Source: an uncultured Verrucomicrobiota bacterium (GTDB lineage: Bacteria > Verrucomicrobiota > Verrucomicrobiia > Limisphaerales > JADLHS01). Taken from it: a DNA stretch of 10,658 nt. The DNA lies in NCBI GenBank assembly GCA_937894935.1, contig CALAYC010000167.1:1-10658 (forward strand), given 5' to 3'. The position numbers and the translations under genes were made by a program. Each line of letters begins with the position of its first letter. Positions within the stretch are counted from its first letter, which is position 1. Under the pieces are notes generated by a model, which was given only the letters and a program-made list of their open reading frames with translations, ran no database searches and was not told the origin of the DNA. This document shows, piece by piece, positions 1-6,896 of this stretch.

Positions 1-29
1 GCGAGAACGGTCGCTACAAGGCCGCATGA
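1..29 (+). CDS. 3' end of an upstream gene, probably another Ton-cluster component (partial)
   Basis: Reading from base 3 gives eight codons (E-N-G-R-Y-K-A-A) and then TGA at 27-29. This stop overlaps the ATG at 26-28 of the next gene as ATGA, the same coupling style seen at the two following junctions, so a real gene tail is the simplest explanation. In related Ton clusters the gene before a short ExbD is often a first ExbD or an ExbB, so this tail may belong to one of them. That identity is inferred from context alone, because eight residues cannot identify a family. Confidence 0.5.
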
Positions 30-451
30 AATTTTCCCGGCGCACTCGACTCCTGCGCAATCCGTTCGACGCCACGGCGTACGCCGCGGTGTTTTTCCTG
101 ATGGTCATGTTCCTGACGCTCGGCTCGCGCATTTATACGCCGGGCGTGAAAATCGATTTGCCGGTGGCAGATCAACAACCCGGTGTTGACCGAACCGGCC
201 CCAAAGTCGCGCTGGACGAACACGGCAGATATTTTTACCAGAACCGCCTCGTCGAACCTGCGGTGTTAAAAACTCAGTTGCAGGCTGAAGTAGCGCGTTC
301 GACCGAACCGCTATTGCTTGTAATCATGATGGACAAAAAAGCACGCGTGGAAGATGTGATTCAACTGCAACAAATGGCGCGTGAAGCCGGCATTTACGAG
401 GCATTGATCGCCACCTTGCCGCAACCCGACGCCCCAGACATCCAGCCGTGA
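26..451 (+). CDS. ExbD/TolR-family biopolymer transport protein
   Basis: This 141-residue protein fits the usual ExbD/TolR length. It has a short basic cytoplasmic N-terminus (RRTRLLRN), one membrane helix at about 14-34, and a periplasmic domain ending in an E-A-L-I-A-T strand. Asp15, just after N-P-F, sits where ExbD/TolR proteins carry the essential proton-pathway Asp at the start of the helix. In the family, ExbB-ExbD channels use the proton gradient to drive TonB (or TolQR-TolA), so the protein acts in the inner membrane. The direct link to a TonB-like gene downstream favours ExbD over TolR. The start at 26 overlaps the upstream stop, and its own TGA overlaps the next GTG. The frame is open upstream to the window edge, so a longer N-terminus is possible but less likely. 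Confidence 0.85.
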   Translation: MKFSRRTRLLRNPFDATAYAAVFFLMVMFLTLGSRIYTPGVKIDLPVADQQPGVDRTGPKVALDEHGRYFYQNRLVEPAVLKTQLQAEVARSTEPLLLVIMMDKKARVEDVIQLQQMAREAGIYEALIATLPQPDAPDIQP

Positions 452-1248
452 ACACCGCTCCGTCAGAGGAACCGGTTCATCCCGAAGTGCCGCACCCGGA
501 CGAAGTCTCGTGGTCTCCATGGCAATGGCTGATCGGCATCGCACTGATCTTCGGTCTCCATGTCGTGTTGTTTCATTTCCTCGCAAAACGCGAACCGCAG
601 CAAGTGCGCGCATTGCGCAACACCGCAACCGTTCAATTGGCCGATCCTCTGCCAGACACACTCGCACTTTCAGACCCGACGTTGTTTGCCTTACCGCATC
701 CGCGCGGTTTTGCGGCGTTCACCTGGTTGCAAACGACTCTGGTCACCAACACGCCATTTCGCTGGACCGAAGCGCCGCGCCTCCTCGCATTACCCGTGGA
801 TGAACTCGGAGCGACATTTTTGAAATTGGCGGAAAAAAGTCGTTTGCCGATGCCGGAAATTGCATTCATCCCACCCGCAGTGCCCAGTGTGATCGCCGCG
901 ATAGACCTTCCACCCACACGAACCAACTCAGTGTTGCGCCTCGACGAGGTCTTCGCCACTCGACCATTGCGTCAACCTTATCCGTCGCTGCCGTTACAAC
1001 CGCCTTCAGAATCACTCACAAACACCGTCGTGCAAGTGCTCGTAAACCCACGTGGCCAGGTCGTCTCGGCGTCCATCGTGCCCTCGCATCCGGGTAACCG
1101 CTCGACGGAAGTCGAACAGACCGCCTTACAAATCGCGCGCCGACTGTGGTTTCATCCTGTGCCCGAATCCACGCCACCGCTTCTCGGTCGCGTCATTTTT
1201 GAATGGGCGACTACGCCTCCCACTAACGCACCTGCCGCCACTCCCTGA
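448..1248 (+). CDS. TonB-like energy transducer
   Basis: This 266-residue protein has the TonB layout: a cytoplasmic N-terminus of about 25 residues, one helix at about 26-46 with a His at 38 (TonB has a functional His in its helix), a periplasmic linker, and a C-terminal domain at about 194-254. That last domain shows the TonB_C pattern of a strand (VVQVLVNPRG), a second strand (QVVSASIV), a helix with A-L-Q-I-A-R and a final strand (GRVIFEW). In the family this domain contacts the TonB box of outer-membrane receptors. The linker contains prolines but lacks the regular Glu-Pro/Lys-Pro repeats of the enterobacterial protein. GTG at 448 is the likely start because GTGA makes a 4-base overlap with the ExbD stop. 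The family call rests on architecture and context rather than strong sequence motifs. Confidence 0.75.
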   Translation: MNTAPSEEPVHPEVPHPDEVSWSPWQWLIGIALIFGLHVVLFHFLAKREPQQVRALRNTATVQLADPLPDTLALSDPTLFALPHPRGFAAFTWLQTTLVTNTPFRWTEAPRLLALPVDELGATFLKLAEKSRLPMPEIAFIPPAVPSVIAAIDLPPTRTNSVLRLDEVFATRPLRQPYPSLPLQPPSESLTNTVVQVLVNPRGQVVSASIVPSHPGNRSTEVEQTALQIARRLWFHPVPESTPPLLGRVIFEWATTPPTNAPAATP

Positions 1249-1472
1249 TGTCTCCTGACGCACTCATCTTTGTTTATGTGACCGTGCTGCTGGGCGGGCT
1301 GGTGGCTTTGACGATTTACACAGAACTACGTCGGCGCCGCTTTCGCCCCACCGAAAGTGACGACCGCATTTTCCGCTGCGATAAATGCGGCCTCGTTTAT
1401 ACCGACGACCCCGATGTGGATCGCTCCCGTTGTTCGCAATGCGGCAAACTGAACGAAGCGTTTAAATTCTAA
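1248..1472 (+). CDS. Small membrane-anchored zinc-ribbon protein
   Basis: This is a 74-residue protein. It has one predicted helix at about 5-25, followed by the basic stretch R-R-R-R, which puts the C-terminus in the cytoplasm by the positive-inside rule. A compact ribbon then carries Cys44-x2-Cys47-G and Cys62-x2-Cys65-G, the classic four-Cys zinc ribbon (rubredoxin/HypA-like knuckles). Its ATG shares one base with the TonB stop (TGATG), so it belongs to the Ton operon and is translated with it. No enzymatic residues are visible. A role in assembling or regulating the Ton complex, or in metal sensing, can only be guessed; I do not recognise a characterised homologue. Confidence 0.75.
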   Translation: MSPDALIFVYVTVLLGGLVALTIYTELRRRRFRPTESDDRIFRCDKCGLVYTDDPDVDRSRCSQCGKLNEAFKF

Positions 1473-1478
1473 AACGCG

Positions 1479-1505
1479 AATTCGATTTGCGACGCCGATC
1501 GAATT
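1479..1505. other. Inverted repeat after the Ton operon (weak terminator or operator candidate)
   Basis: AATTCGAT (1479-1486) and ATCGAATT (1498-1505) are perfect 8-bp arms around an 11-base loop, starting 7 bases after the stop of the zinc-ribbon gene. The position suits a transcript end, but the stem is AT-rich and no clean T-run follows, so it is not a canonical intrinsic terminator. It could instead be a protein-binding site for the downstream MFS promoter. Confidence 0.3.
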
Positions 1506-1553
1506 TCTCGGCAGCATCACCCGATTTTTATCAACTGAAATCCAAGCGAGCGT

Positions 1554-1582
1554 TTGCGTTAGCGGAAATTTCCCGCAATACT
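1554..1582 (+). promoter_or_regulatory. Weak sigma70-like promoter candidate for the MFS gene
   Basis: TTGCGT (1554-1559) and AATACT (1577-1582) are spaced by 17 bases, matching the -35 and -10 consensus at 3 and 4 of 6 positions. The spacer holds the 10-bp palindrome GGAAATTTCC (1564-1573), a possible operator. The distance to the ATG at 1591 would leave almost no leader. The match is weak and could be chance. Confidence 0.2.
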
Positions 1583-1590
1583 CCGCGCTC

Positions 1591-2967
1591 ATGAGCTCTC
1601 CCAACGCATCAGCTGAAACGACCATTCCTTGGTGGCGTGGACTGTCGGCTTACCATTGGTTCGTTTTCTGTGTCGCGTCAGCGGCGTGGTTTTTTGATTG
1701 CCTTGATCAACGGATTTTTTCGCTCGCCCGCATTCCAGCGTTGAACTCTCTGATGGCCGGCGCGGAACCCAAGTTGATTCAAGCCGCCGGCAAGGAAGTC
1801 ACCGCCATTTTTCTCGTGGGCTGGGGCATCGGCGGTTTGATCTTTGGCGCGTTGGGAGATCGCTACGGTCGCGCGCGCATGCTAACGCTGACAGTGTTGC
1901 TTTATTCGCTGTGCACCGGGCTGACGTATTTCAGTCGGAGCTGGATCGATTTTGCCGCGTTGCGAATGTTAACCGGCATGGGTGTCGGCGGCGTGTTCGG
2001 TCTCGCTGTAGCGCTGATTGCGGAAACTGTCCCGGACCATTCGCGCGCTGGAGCACTCGGTATGTTACAGGTGTTATCCACCATCGGAAATATCTGTGCC
2101 GGACTGGTGAAAATGGGTATCGATCAATTGGAAATCGCCGGAACCATCGCAGCAGGCACCGGCTGGCGTTGGATGTTTCTGGTCGGCGCGCTGCCGGCGT
2201 TCCTCGTGATCTTTACGCAAAAATATCTGCGCGAACCGGAGCCGTGGCTGAAATTGAAACGCGAAGGTCGTTTGCCGAAAGGCGGAATTCTCGCGCCTTA
2301 CGCCGGGCTGCTCAAAGAAGCGCGCTGGCGCAAAAATCTTTTCGTCGGCGCAATCATCGCATCCACCGGCGTTGTGGCGCTGTGGGCCATCGGCGAATAC
2401 GGTGTGGACTTACAGCGCCAGGTTTTCCGGACGTGGTTTACCGAAGCCGGTGTGCCGGCGGCCGAAATCACCTCGCGCGTCAACGCAGCCGTCACGCGTT
2501 CCTTTGTATTATCCATGCTCGGCGCGGCAGTCGGCATGTGGCTCTTCACCAAAGTCGCGTCGCGCCTCGGCCGACGCACTGCATTCGCTATCGGCTTCAG
2601 CCTCGCGCTCGTCGTCACCGTGCTGGTGTATTGGAAAATGAATTCGCCGACAGATGGCTATTGGATGCTGCCGTTGATGACCGGATGCCAACTCGCGGTG
2701 TTCGCCGGATTTGCAATCTATCTGCCGGAATTATTTCCCAGCCGACTCCGCAGCACCGGCACATCGTTCTGTTACAACCTCGGACGATTTGCCGCCGCGG
2801 CGGGAAGTTTCTTTTCAGCCGCTCTGGCCACGAAGGTTTATGGCCAATTCGGTTCGCCTGCGACCGAACGCTACTCCGCAATGACTATGTGCGCGATTTT
2901 CCTGATTGGAATTCTCATTCTGCCTTTCGCACCGGAAACCAAAGGCAAGCCGTTGCCGGAAGATTAA
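1591..2967 (+). CDS. Major facilitator superfamily transporter (sugar/organic-acid-porter-like)
   Basis: This 458-residue protein is a typical 12-helix MFS carrier of the inner membrane. Visible signatures are an acidic residue in helix 1 (F-F-D36), MFS motif A in the loop between helices 2 and 3 (G-A-L-G-D-R-Y-G-R at about 86-94), the R-x3-G-x-G-x-G-G segment of helix 4, a second motif-A-like R-L-G-R-R in the middle of the C-terminal half, P-E-L-F-P-S-R-x-R in the loop before helix 11, and a terminal P-E-T-K-G as in sugar and aromatic-acid porters. There are long extramembrane loops after helix 1 and after helix 7. The substrate cannot be read from sequence; sugar, sialate-like or aromatic-acid proton symport are all possible. 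ATG at 1591 fits the expected short cytoplasmic N-terminus. The stop is one base from the tag start. Confidence 0.9.
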   Translation: MSSPNASAETTIPWWRGLSAYHWFVFCVASAAWFFDCLDQRIFSLARIPALNSLMAGAEPKLIQAAGKEVTAIFLVGWGIGGLIFGALGDRYGRARMLTLTVLLYSLCTGLTYFSRSWIDFAALRMLTGMGVGGVFGLAVALIAETVPDHSRAGALGMLQVLSTIGNICAGLVKMGIDQLEIAGTIAAGTGWRWMFLVGALPAFLVIFTQKYLREPEPWLKLKREGRLPKGGILAPYAGLLKEARWRKNLFVGAIIASTGVVALWAIGEYGVDLQRQVFRTWFTEAGVPAAEITSRVNAAVTRSFVLSMLGAAVGMWLFTKVASRLGRRTAFAIGFSLALVVTVLVYWKMNSPTDGYWMLPLMTGCQLAVFAGFAIYLPELFPSRLRSTGTSFCYNLGRFAAAAGSFFSAALATKVYGQFGSPATERYSAMTMCAIFLIGILILPFAPETKGKPLPED

Positions 2968-2968
2968 C

Positions 2969-3526
2969 ATGCAACGCTGTTCCTGGCCTAAGAGCGAACT
3001 CGACATCGCTTATCACGACACCGAATGGGGCGTGCCCGTACATGACGATCGCCTGCTCTTTGAAATGTTGATTCTCGAAGGCGCGCAGGCGGGTTTGAGT
3101 TGGTCCACCATTCTCAAAAAACGCGAGAACTACCGGCGCGCGTGCGACAATTTCGACGCTCGCCAGATCGCGAAATACGATGATCGGAAAATTAAATCGT
3201 TGCTGGCGGATGAAGGCATTGTTCGCAATCGCCTGAAGATTGCAGCGACGATTCAGAATGCGAAGTCGTTCCTCGCCGTGCAAAAAGAGTTTGGCAGCTT
3301 CGACGCCTACATCTGGCAATTCGTCGGCGGCAAGCCTATTCAAAACCAACGAAAGTCACTCAAAGAAATTCCCGCGCGAACGCCAGAATCAGATGCCATG
3401 AGCAAGGATTTATTGAAGCGCGGATTTAAATTTGTCGGCTCAACCATTTGCTACGCGTTCATGCAAGCGGTGGGAATGGTGAACGATCACACGGTGGATT
3501 GCTTTCGCCAGAAACAACTGCAGTGA
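2969..3526 (+). CDS. tag: DNA-3-methyladenine glycosylase I
   Basis: This 185-residue protein matches the length and the whole motif order of Tag, the cytoplasmic base-excision enzyme that removes 3-methyladenine from alkylated DNA. The four zinc ligands known in E. coli Tag are present as Cys4, His16, His174 and Cys178. The substrate pocket is also present: Glu37 in L-E-G-x-Q-A-G-L-S-W and Trp45. R-G-F-K-F-V-G-S-T-I-C-Y near residue 150 is another family signature. I chose ATG at 2969 because M-x-R-C is the conserved N-terminus; an in-frame start at 2906 would add 21 residues encoded inside the MFS gene. The one-base gap to the MFS stop implies co-transcription, although no functional link is obvious. 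Confidence 0.96.
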   Translation: MQRCSWPKSELDIAYHDTEWGVPVHDDRLLFEMLILEGAQAGLSWSTILKKRENYRRACDNFDARQIAKYDDRKIKSLLADEGIVRNRLKIAATIQNAKSFLAVQKEFGSFDAYIWQFVGGKPIQNQRKSLKEIPARTPESDAMSKDLLKRGFKFVGSTICYAFMQAVGMVNDHTVDCFRQKQLQ

Positions 3527-3542
3527 CGTTCAAACGCGCGAT

Positions 3543-4277
3543 TCATGCGCGAGAGGTTGAAGGCGAGTCAGTCGTCGTGACGGTTGCTAACTGCATTCCG
3601 GCTGGCAGATGCGTCAGCGCGTAAAGCATCACGTAGCCGACGAACAGAAAAACCGCAAACAATGCAAAGAATGCGAAGTGATGCGGATGCGCCTGACCAG
3701 TGGCAAACGTTGTGATGCCGTGAAAAACCTGACCGGGTTTAGCGACGATGTCCCAACTGTTGACGCGGAGAAATCGCCCAAGATAAATGCCGAAGCTGCT
3801 CAGTCCCGCAATCAGCATCACAAAGCCCCATCCCGCGAGTTGTCCATAGCGACGCACGACCAGCGATTGCATCAGAAACAGCGACATAAATCCCAGCACG
3901 AGTCCGGTCAGTGCACATGAAAGAATGACACTAAGATCCACCCAGAAGTTGAAGTGAAAGCGATTCGTCAGGTGGATGATGTCGGTAAAAATGTAAAAGG
4001 CATTCGGCAAAAATAACAACCACAGGGCGCTAACCAGCCAGAATTTGCCACCCGGATTTTTGCAATTCGTGCTTTGCGAATAATAATTTTCCGCCAACAA
4101 CGCCAAGAACAGTGGCAACCACGCGAGAAACAGATTCCAGACGAGAAAACCATAGAAGATATTGCGCGTGAATAGAATTCGCAGCGCCACGAATCCCACG
4201 CTCACACCCGATGCCAAAATAAGCGCAGCCATCGGAGGCAACGTTTCTCGCCTGAAAATCAGTTTCAAAATGTTCAT
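3543..4277 (-). CDS. DUF1361 family integral membrane protein
   Basis: This 244-residue protein is very hydrophobic, with six or seven helices. It has the marks of DUF1361: W47-N-x-F-L-A-W-x-P after the second hydrophobic block, and L-P-N-A-F-Y-I-F-T-D-x2-H-L at about 90-103. The function of the family is unknown. Polar residues inside helices (N48, D99, H102) suggest a channel, transporter or enzyme, but this is inference. ATG at 4277 is preferred because a GTGAG Shine-Dalgarno-like stretch lies just upstream; an in-frame GTG at 4292 would add five residues. The C-terminal tail is Thr/Ser-rich. It is the last gene of the minus-strand run and faces tag tail to tail across 16 bases. A 5-bp stem with a GAAA loop (4303-4316) lies in its leader. 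Confidence 0.85.
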   Translation of the reverse strand: MNILKLIFRRETLPPMAALILASGVSVGFVALRILFTRNIFYGFLVWNLFLAWLPLFLALLAENYYSQSTNCKNPGGKFWLVSALWLLFLPNAFYIFTDIIHLTNRFHFNFWVDLSVILSCALTGLVLGFMSLFLMQSLVVRRYGQLAGWGFVMLIAGLSSFGIYLGRFLRVNSWDIVAKPGQVFHGITTFATGQAHPHHFAFFALFAVFLFVGYVMLYALTHLPAGMQLATVTTTDSPSTSRA

Positions 4278-4338
4278 AGTCTCACGTCTCACTTCTCATC
4301 GCGCAGGTTTCCCTGCCCGTCGTCGCTGTGCGGAGCGC

Positions 4339-5130
4339 TTATCGTGCCGAACCCGGCCGCTCCATCACTTCGAACCAATGCACGAGGAAAAACTTCTTAT
4401 CTTTCGGCAAAAAGTCTTCCGACGTGCCAACAAGCGGTCGCAGCGCGGTGCTCATTTGCAACATGACGAGCAAAAAGATAACCGCCCAGGTGTTCAAGCC
4501 GGAATTCGATCGCGCCTTGGCATGTCCGAATCCCGTCTGCAGGAAACGTAATCCAAATGCCGTTGCAATGCCCCAGAACAACAGGTGCAGAAATCCCATC
4601 CACGCCAGGTGATTTGTGGATTGCGAGAACAACCACGCCACCGGCGCAAAGCCGATCAGCAGAATCGTCATCAGCATCAACAATCCGGCCACGAGTCCGA
4701 AAATTTCAACCAACCGCGCCTGCGCGCCACTCAAACTGGTGAAGATATAAAGGCTCGGCAGACAGATCAGCGTCGAGATTAGCAGCCCACCGGAAATTTT
4801 AATCGGCGCCGCCCACCATTGGTCGCCGCCACTGAACGATCCCACAATGACACCGTAAATCGTGCTGCAAACCAGCGCCACCAATAGCATGCTGACGACG
4901 AGTTTGCTCGCGCCCGGTTGACGTAGTTGAAACATCAAGCGACGCGGTTGGCGCAACAATGCTTCGATCGCGATAATCACATTCGGAATCGGCTCGCGAT
5001 CCGGCGGATCTTCTCCGAGCGGTCGCGGACCGTAAACTGGCGGTGGCAGTTTCAAACCGGGAGCCGGTGGGATAGGTAAGTTCGCTTGCGGCGGTGGGTT
5101 CGATGGTGAATTGGGATTGGATTCATTCAT
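4339..5130 (-). CDS. Five-helix membrane protein with proline-rich N-terminus (YIP1-like, homologue of its neighbour)
   Basis: This is a 263-residue protein. Residues 1-50 are rich in Pro and Asn and are predicted disordered and cytoplasmic. A short amphipathic region follows, then five helices at about 76-98, 110-133, 144-167, 177-197 and 212-229. The number and grouping of helices recall the YIP1 family, whose bacterial members have no settled role. The C-terminal R-P-L-V-G-T-S (231-237) followed by an aromatic-rich tail (K-F-F-L-V-H-W-F-E) also appears, in similar form, in the next gene upstream, so the two look paralogous. The start is 14 bases after the neighbour's stop, which supports one operon. 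YIP1 membership is tentative. No catalytic motif is visible. Confidence 0.72.
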   Translation of the reverse strand: MNESNPNSPSNPPPQANLPIPPAPGLKLPPPVYGPRPLGEDPPDREPIPNVIIAIEALLRQPRRLMFQLRQPGASKLVVSMLLVALVCSTIYGVIVGSFSGGDQWWAAPIKISGGLLISTLICLPSLYIFTSLSGAQARLVEIFGLVAGLLMLMTILLIGFAPVAWLFSQSTNHLAWMGFLHLLFWGIATAFGLRFLQTGFGHAKARSNSGLNTWAVIFLLVMLQMSTALRPLVGTSEDFLPKDKKFFLVHWFEVMERPGSAR

Positions 5131-5144
5131 AACTTGGCGTGGGT

Positions 5145-5861
5145 TTAATCTTCGGTCACGAGGTGAATTACCGTGTTCCAGACGTTCTCATAAAAATTTC
5201 CCTGAAATGCAGTGTCGCGCAGAAACACCACTTGCAAATGCGGCGAACCAATGAACGGTCGCGCAATCCAGGTCAGTTGACTGCCGAGAAACAAATTGAC
5301 GCTCAACCACGCTAACAATACCCGCGTCGCGATAGTTCTGCTTCGACCCAATTGCACGAGCAGTTGATACAACCGCACGTTGCCCACGATTCCCGCAAAT
5401 GCGATGACGCCGGTGCAAACAAGTTTGATCAGTCCGTAAGTCGGCGTGGATTTCACATCGGGCGTCATCTCCGGCGCGTTCCAGACCAGAAATGCAATCA
5501 ATGGACTGAACGCCCCCAGAATCGCCGCCGTGATGGCAAAACTGACTAAGACGGCGAGAAGCGATTGCCGAAAGCGAATGTTCAGTCCGAGCAACGGCGC
5601 GAACGTAGCGTTGAGCAGCGCATTACCTAAAGCCGTAAGCAGCAGAATGAGCGGAAATTTTATCGCAACGAACAATCCCTGTTGCGGCGCGCGCCACCAT
5701 CCCATCGCCGCACCGAAACAACCCGCTCCCACGACAATGACCAGCAGATGCGACGCCACGCGACGCGCATTCCAGTCGGCAGTCCATGCCGCTACAGAAC
5801 CGGTTTCTGCTCGCAGCAGCGAATGGAGACCACCGTCGGTGGTAATCGGAGCAGTTGTCAT
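5145..5861 (-). CDS. Five-helix membrane protein, apparent paralogue of the next gene (YIP1-like)
   Basis: This 238-residue protein has a soluble N-terminus of about 35 residues and five predicted helices at about 37-54, 67-91, 100-126, 142-168 and 178-200. It ends with R-P-F-I-G-S-P (201-207) and G-N-F-Y-E-N-V-W (221-228), placed as in the downstream gene. Both proteins also share a Q-x4-A-(P)-I-K turn before the second helix. It differs by lacking the proline-rich N-terminus and by a longer loop between helices 3 and 4. The function is unknown; a pair of related membrane proteins encoded together may form a hetero-oligomer (inference). It is first in a three-gene membrane-protein run, with a 155-bp gap to ispH upstream. 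Confidence 0.72.
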   Translation of the reverse strand: MTTAPITTDGGLHSLLRAETGSVAAWTADWNARRVASHLLVIVVGAGCFGAAMGWWRAPQQGLFVAIKFPLILLLTALGNALLNATFAPLLGLNIRFRQSLLAVLVSFAITAAILGAFSPLIAFLVWNAPEMTPDVKSTPTYGLIKLVCTGVIAFAGIVGNVRLYQLLVQLGRSRTIATRVLLAWLSVNLFLGSQLTWIARPFIGSPHLQVVFLRDTAFQGNFYENVWNTVIHLVTED

Positions 5862-6016
5862 GGGAAACCTGCGGTTCTGATATCAGTTCGGCCCGACAGC
5901 GGCAATCGTTGGCAGCGCGTTGGACATGCAGACGAGCAGATTGCGTTCAATCAAATGCAAACGGTTTAATCGCGATGGATTCCGGAGAGTTACGTATCTC
6001 CGTTGTATCAGGAACT
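5862..6016. other. Intergenic region between ispH and the membrane-protein genes, with a short inverted repeat
   Basis: This 155-bp gap holds CGGAGA (5983-5988) and TCTCCG (5997-6002), 6-bp arms around an 8-base loop, placed 14 bases after the ispH stop on the transcribed strand. It may mark the end of the ispH transcript, but no T-run follows. I found no convincing -35/-10 pair, although the gap is the natural place for a promoter of the three membrane-protein genes. Confidence 0.25.
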
Positions 6017-6880
6017 TCATTTTGAATTCGTCACAGATTGGAGTTGGGCTTGAAGTTCGTTGAGCCAGTTTTCAACAAGTTGAATCTGTGCATCCGGTGT
6101 GGATGTTCCGGCGGTGAGTCCAACCGTGTCGCTTTCGTTAAACCATTCCCCGCGCAAATCAGCGGCGGTTTGAATATGGTGAACCCGATCGCAATATTTC
6201 GCACAGGTGGCGACGAGTTCCTTCGTGTTATTACTGTGCGCGCCGCCGATGACGATTACGACGTCGCAACGCTGGGCAAGCTCCACTGCCGCATGTTGAC
6301 GTTGCTTCGTCGGCTGACAAACCGTGTCCACGAAACGCACTTCGGACTGCGGAAAACGTTCGCGCAACAACCGCACCAGCTCACGCACCCGTTCAATCGG
6401 CTGAGTCGTTTGCGCTACCACGCCGAACACCGGTCGCGCGCTGACCCGCATGATATCTGCGTCACTCAACACAACTTCAAACTCCGTCAAATCACCCGTC
6501 AAACCGCGCACCTCCACATGATCACGCTTGCCGACGATGATAGGAAATGCGCCCTCAGCCACGAGCTTCGTCAACGCGCGATGCGCCACGTGGACTAATG
6601 GGCAAGTCGCTTCCAGCACTCGAAAGCCACGCGCCCGGGTTTCATTCAATGTCTTTTGCGACGTGCCGTGAGCTGTGATCATCACCGTGCGAGTGGCAAC
6701 CTGATCCGGTTGCCGCTGAAATTGCACGCCGCGCTCGCGCAACTCCGCCAACACCGTTTCGTTGTGAACGAGTTCTCCCAGAATCGTGAGCGACTGCTGT
6801 TGCGCCGTTGCTTTGGCGAGAGCGATGGCGTCGCGCACACCGAAACACATGCCGAGGTGCTCGGCTTTGATGATTTTCAT
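6017..6880 (-). CDS. ispH: 4-hydroxy-3-methylbut-2-enyl diphosphate reductase (IspH/LytB)
   Basis: This 287-residue protein is the last enzyme of the MEP isoprenoid pathway. It reduces HMBPP to IPP and DMAPP with a [4Fe-4S] cluster in the cytoplasm. The three cluster cysteines are Cys12 (G-M-C-F-G-V), Cys93 (A-T-C-P-L-V) and Cys188 (T-V-C-Q-P-T). Substrate-site residues are present: His39 in L-V-H-N, His71 in A-H-G, His121 and Glu123 in H-V-E-V, Q-T-T at 157-159 and Ser260 in T-A-G-T-S-T-P-D. The S-S-N segment of many IspH proteins reads S-N-N here (216-218), and HPEV reads HVEV, so this is a somewhat divergent clade. ATG at 6880 starts at the conserved N-terminus; an in-frame TTG at 6886 would add two residues. 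A perfect palindrome lies 16 bases upstream of the start. Confidence 0.93.
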   Translation of the reverse strand: MKIIKAEHLGMCFGVRDAIALAKATAQQQSLTILGELVHNETVLAELRERGVQFQRQPDQVATRTVMITAHGTSQKTLNETRARGFRVLEATCPLVHVAHRALTKLVAEGAFPIIVGKRDHVEVRGLTGDLTEFEVVLSDADIMRVSARPVFGVVAQTTQPIERVRELVRLLRERFPQSEVRFVDTVCQPTKQRQHAAVELAQRCDVVIVIGGAHSNNTKELVATCAKYCDRVHHIQTAADLRGEWFNESDTVGLTAGTSTPDAQIQLVENWLNELQAQLQSVTNSK

Positions 6881-6896
6881 AGGCAAAACGAATTCA

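Noticed and set aside
2906..2968. Upstream in-frame start for tag
   Set aside because: It would add 21 residues from inside the MFS gene before the conserved M-x-R-C N-terminus.
1911..3071. 386-codon open frame on the plus strand, overlapping the MFS gene and tag
   Set aside because: Its translation is very rich in Arg and Cys with no recognisable fold, and it is out of frame with two well-supported genes. It is a shadow of their codon bias.
3535..3551. CGCGC/GCGCG inverted repeat at the tail-to-tail junction of tag and the DUF1361 gene
   Set aside because: A bidirectional terminator would be expected here, but the stem is only five GC pairs plus a wobble, has no T-run on either strand and overlaps the DUF1361 stop. 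It is too weak to call.
6038..6598. Plus-strand open frame of 186 codons opposite ispH
   Set aside because: It lies entirely antisense to a clear IspH, with low-complexity composition and no motif.
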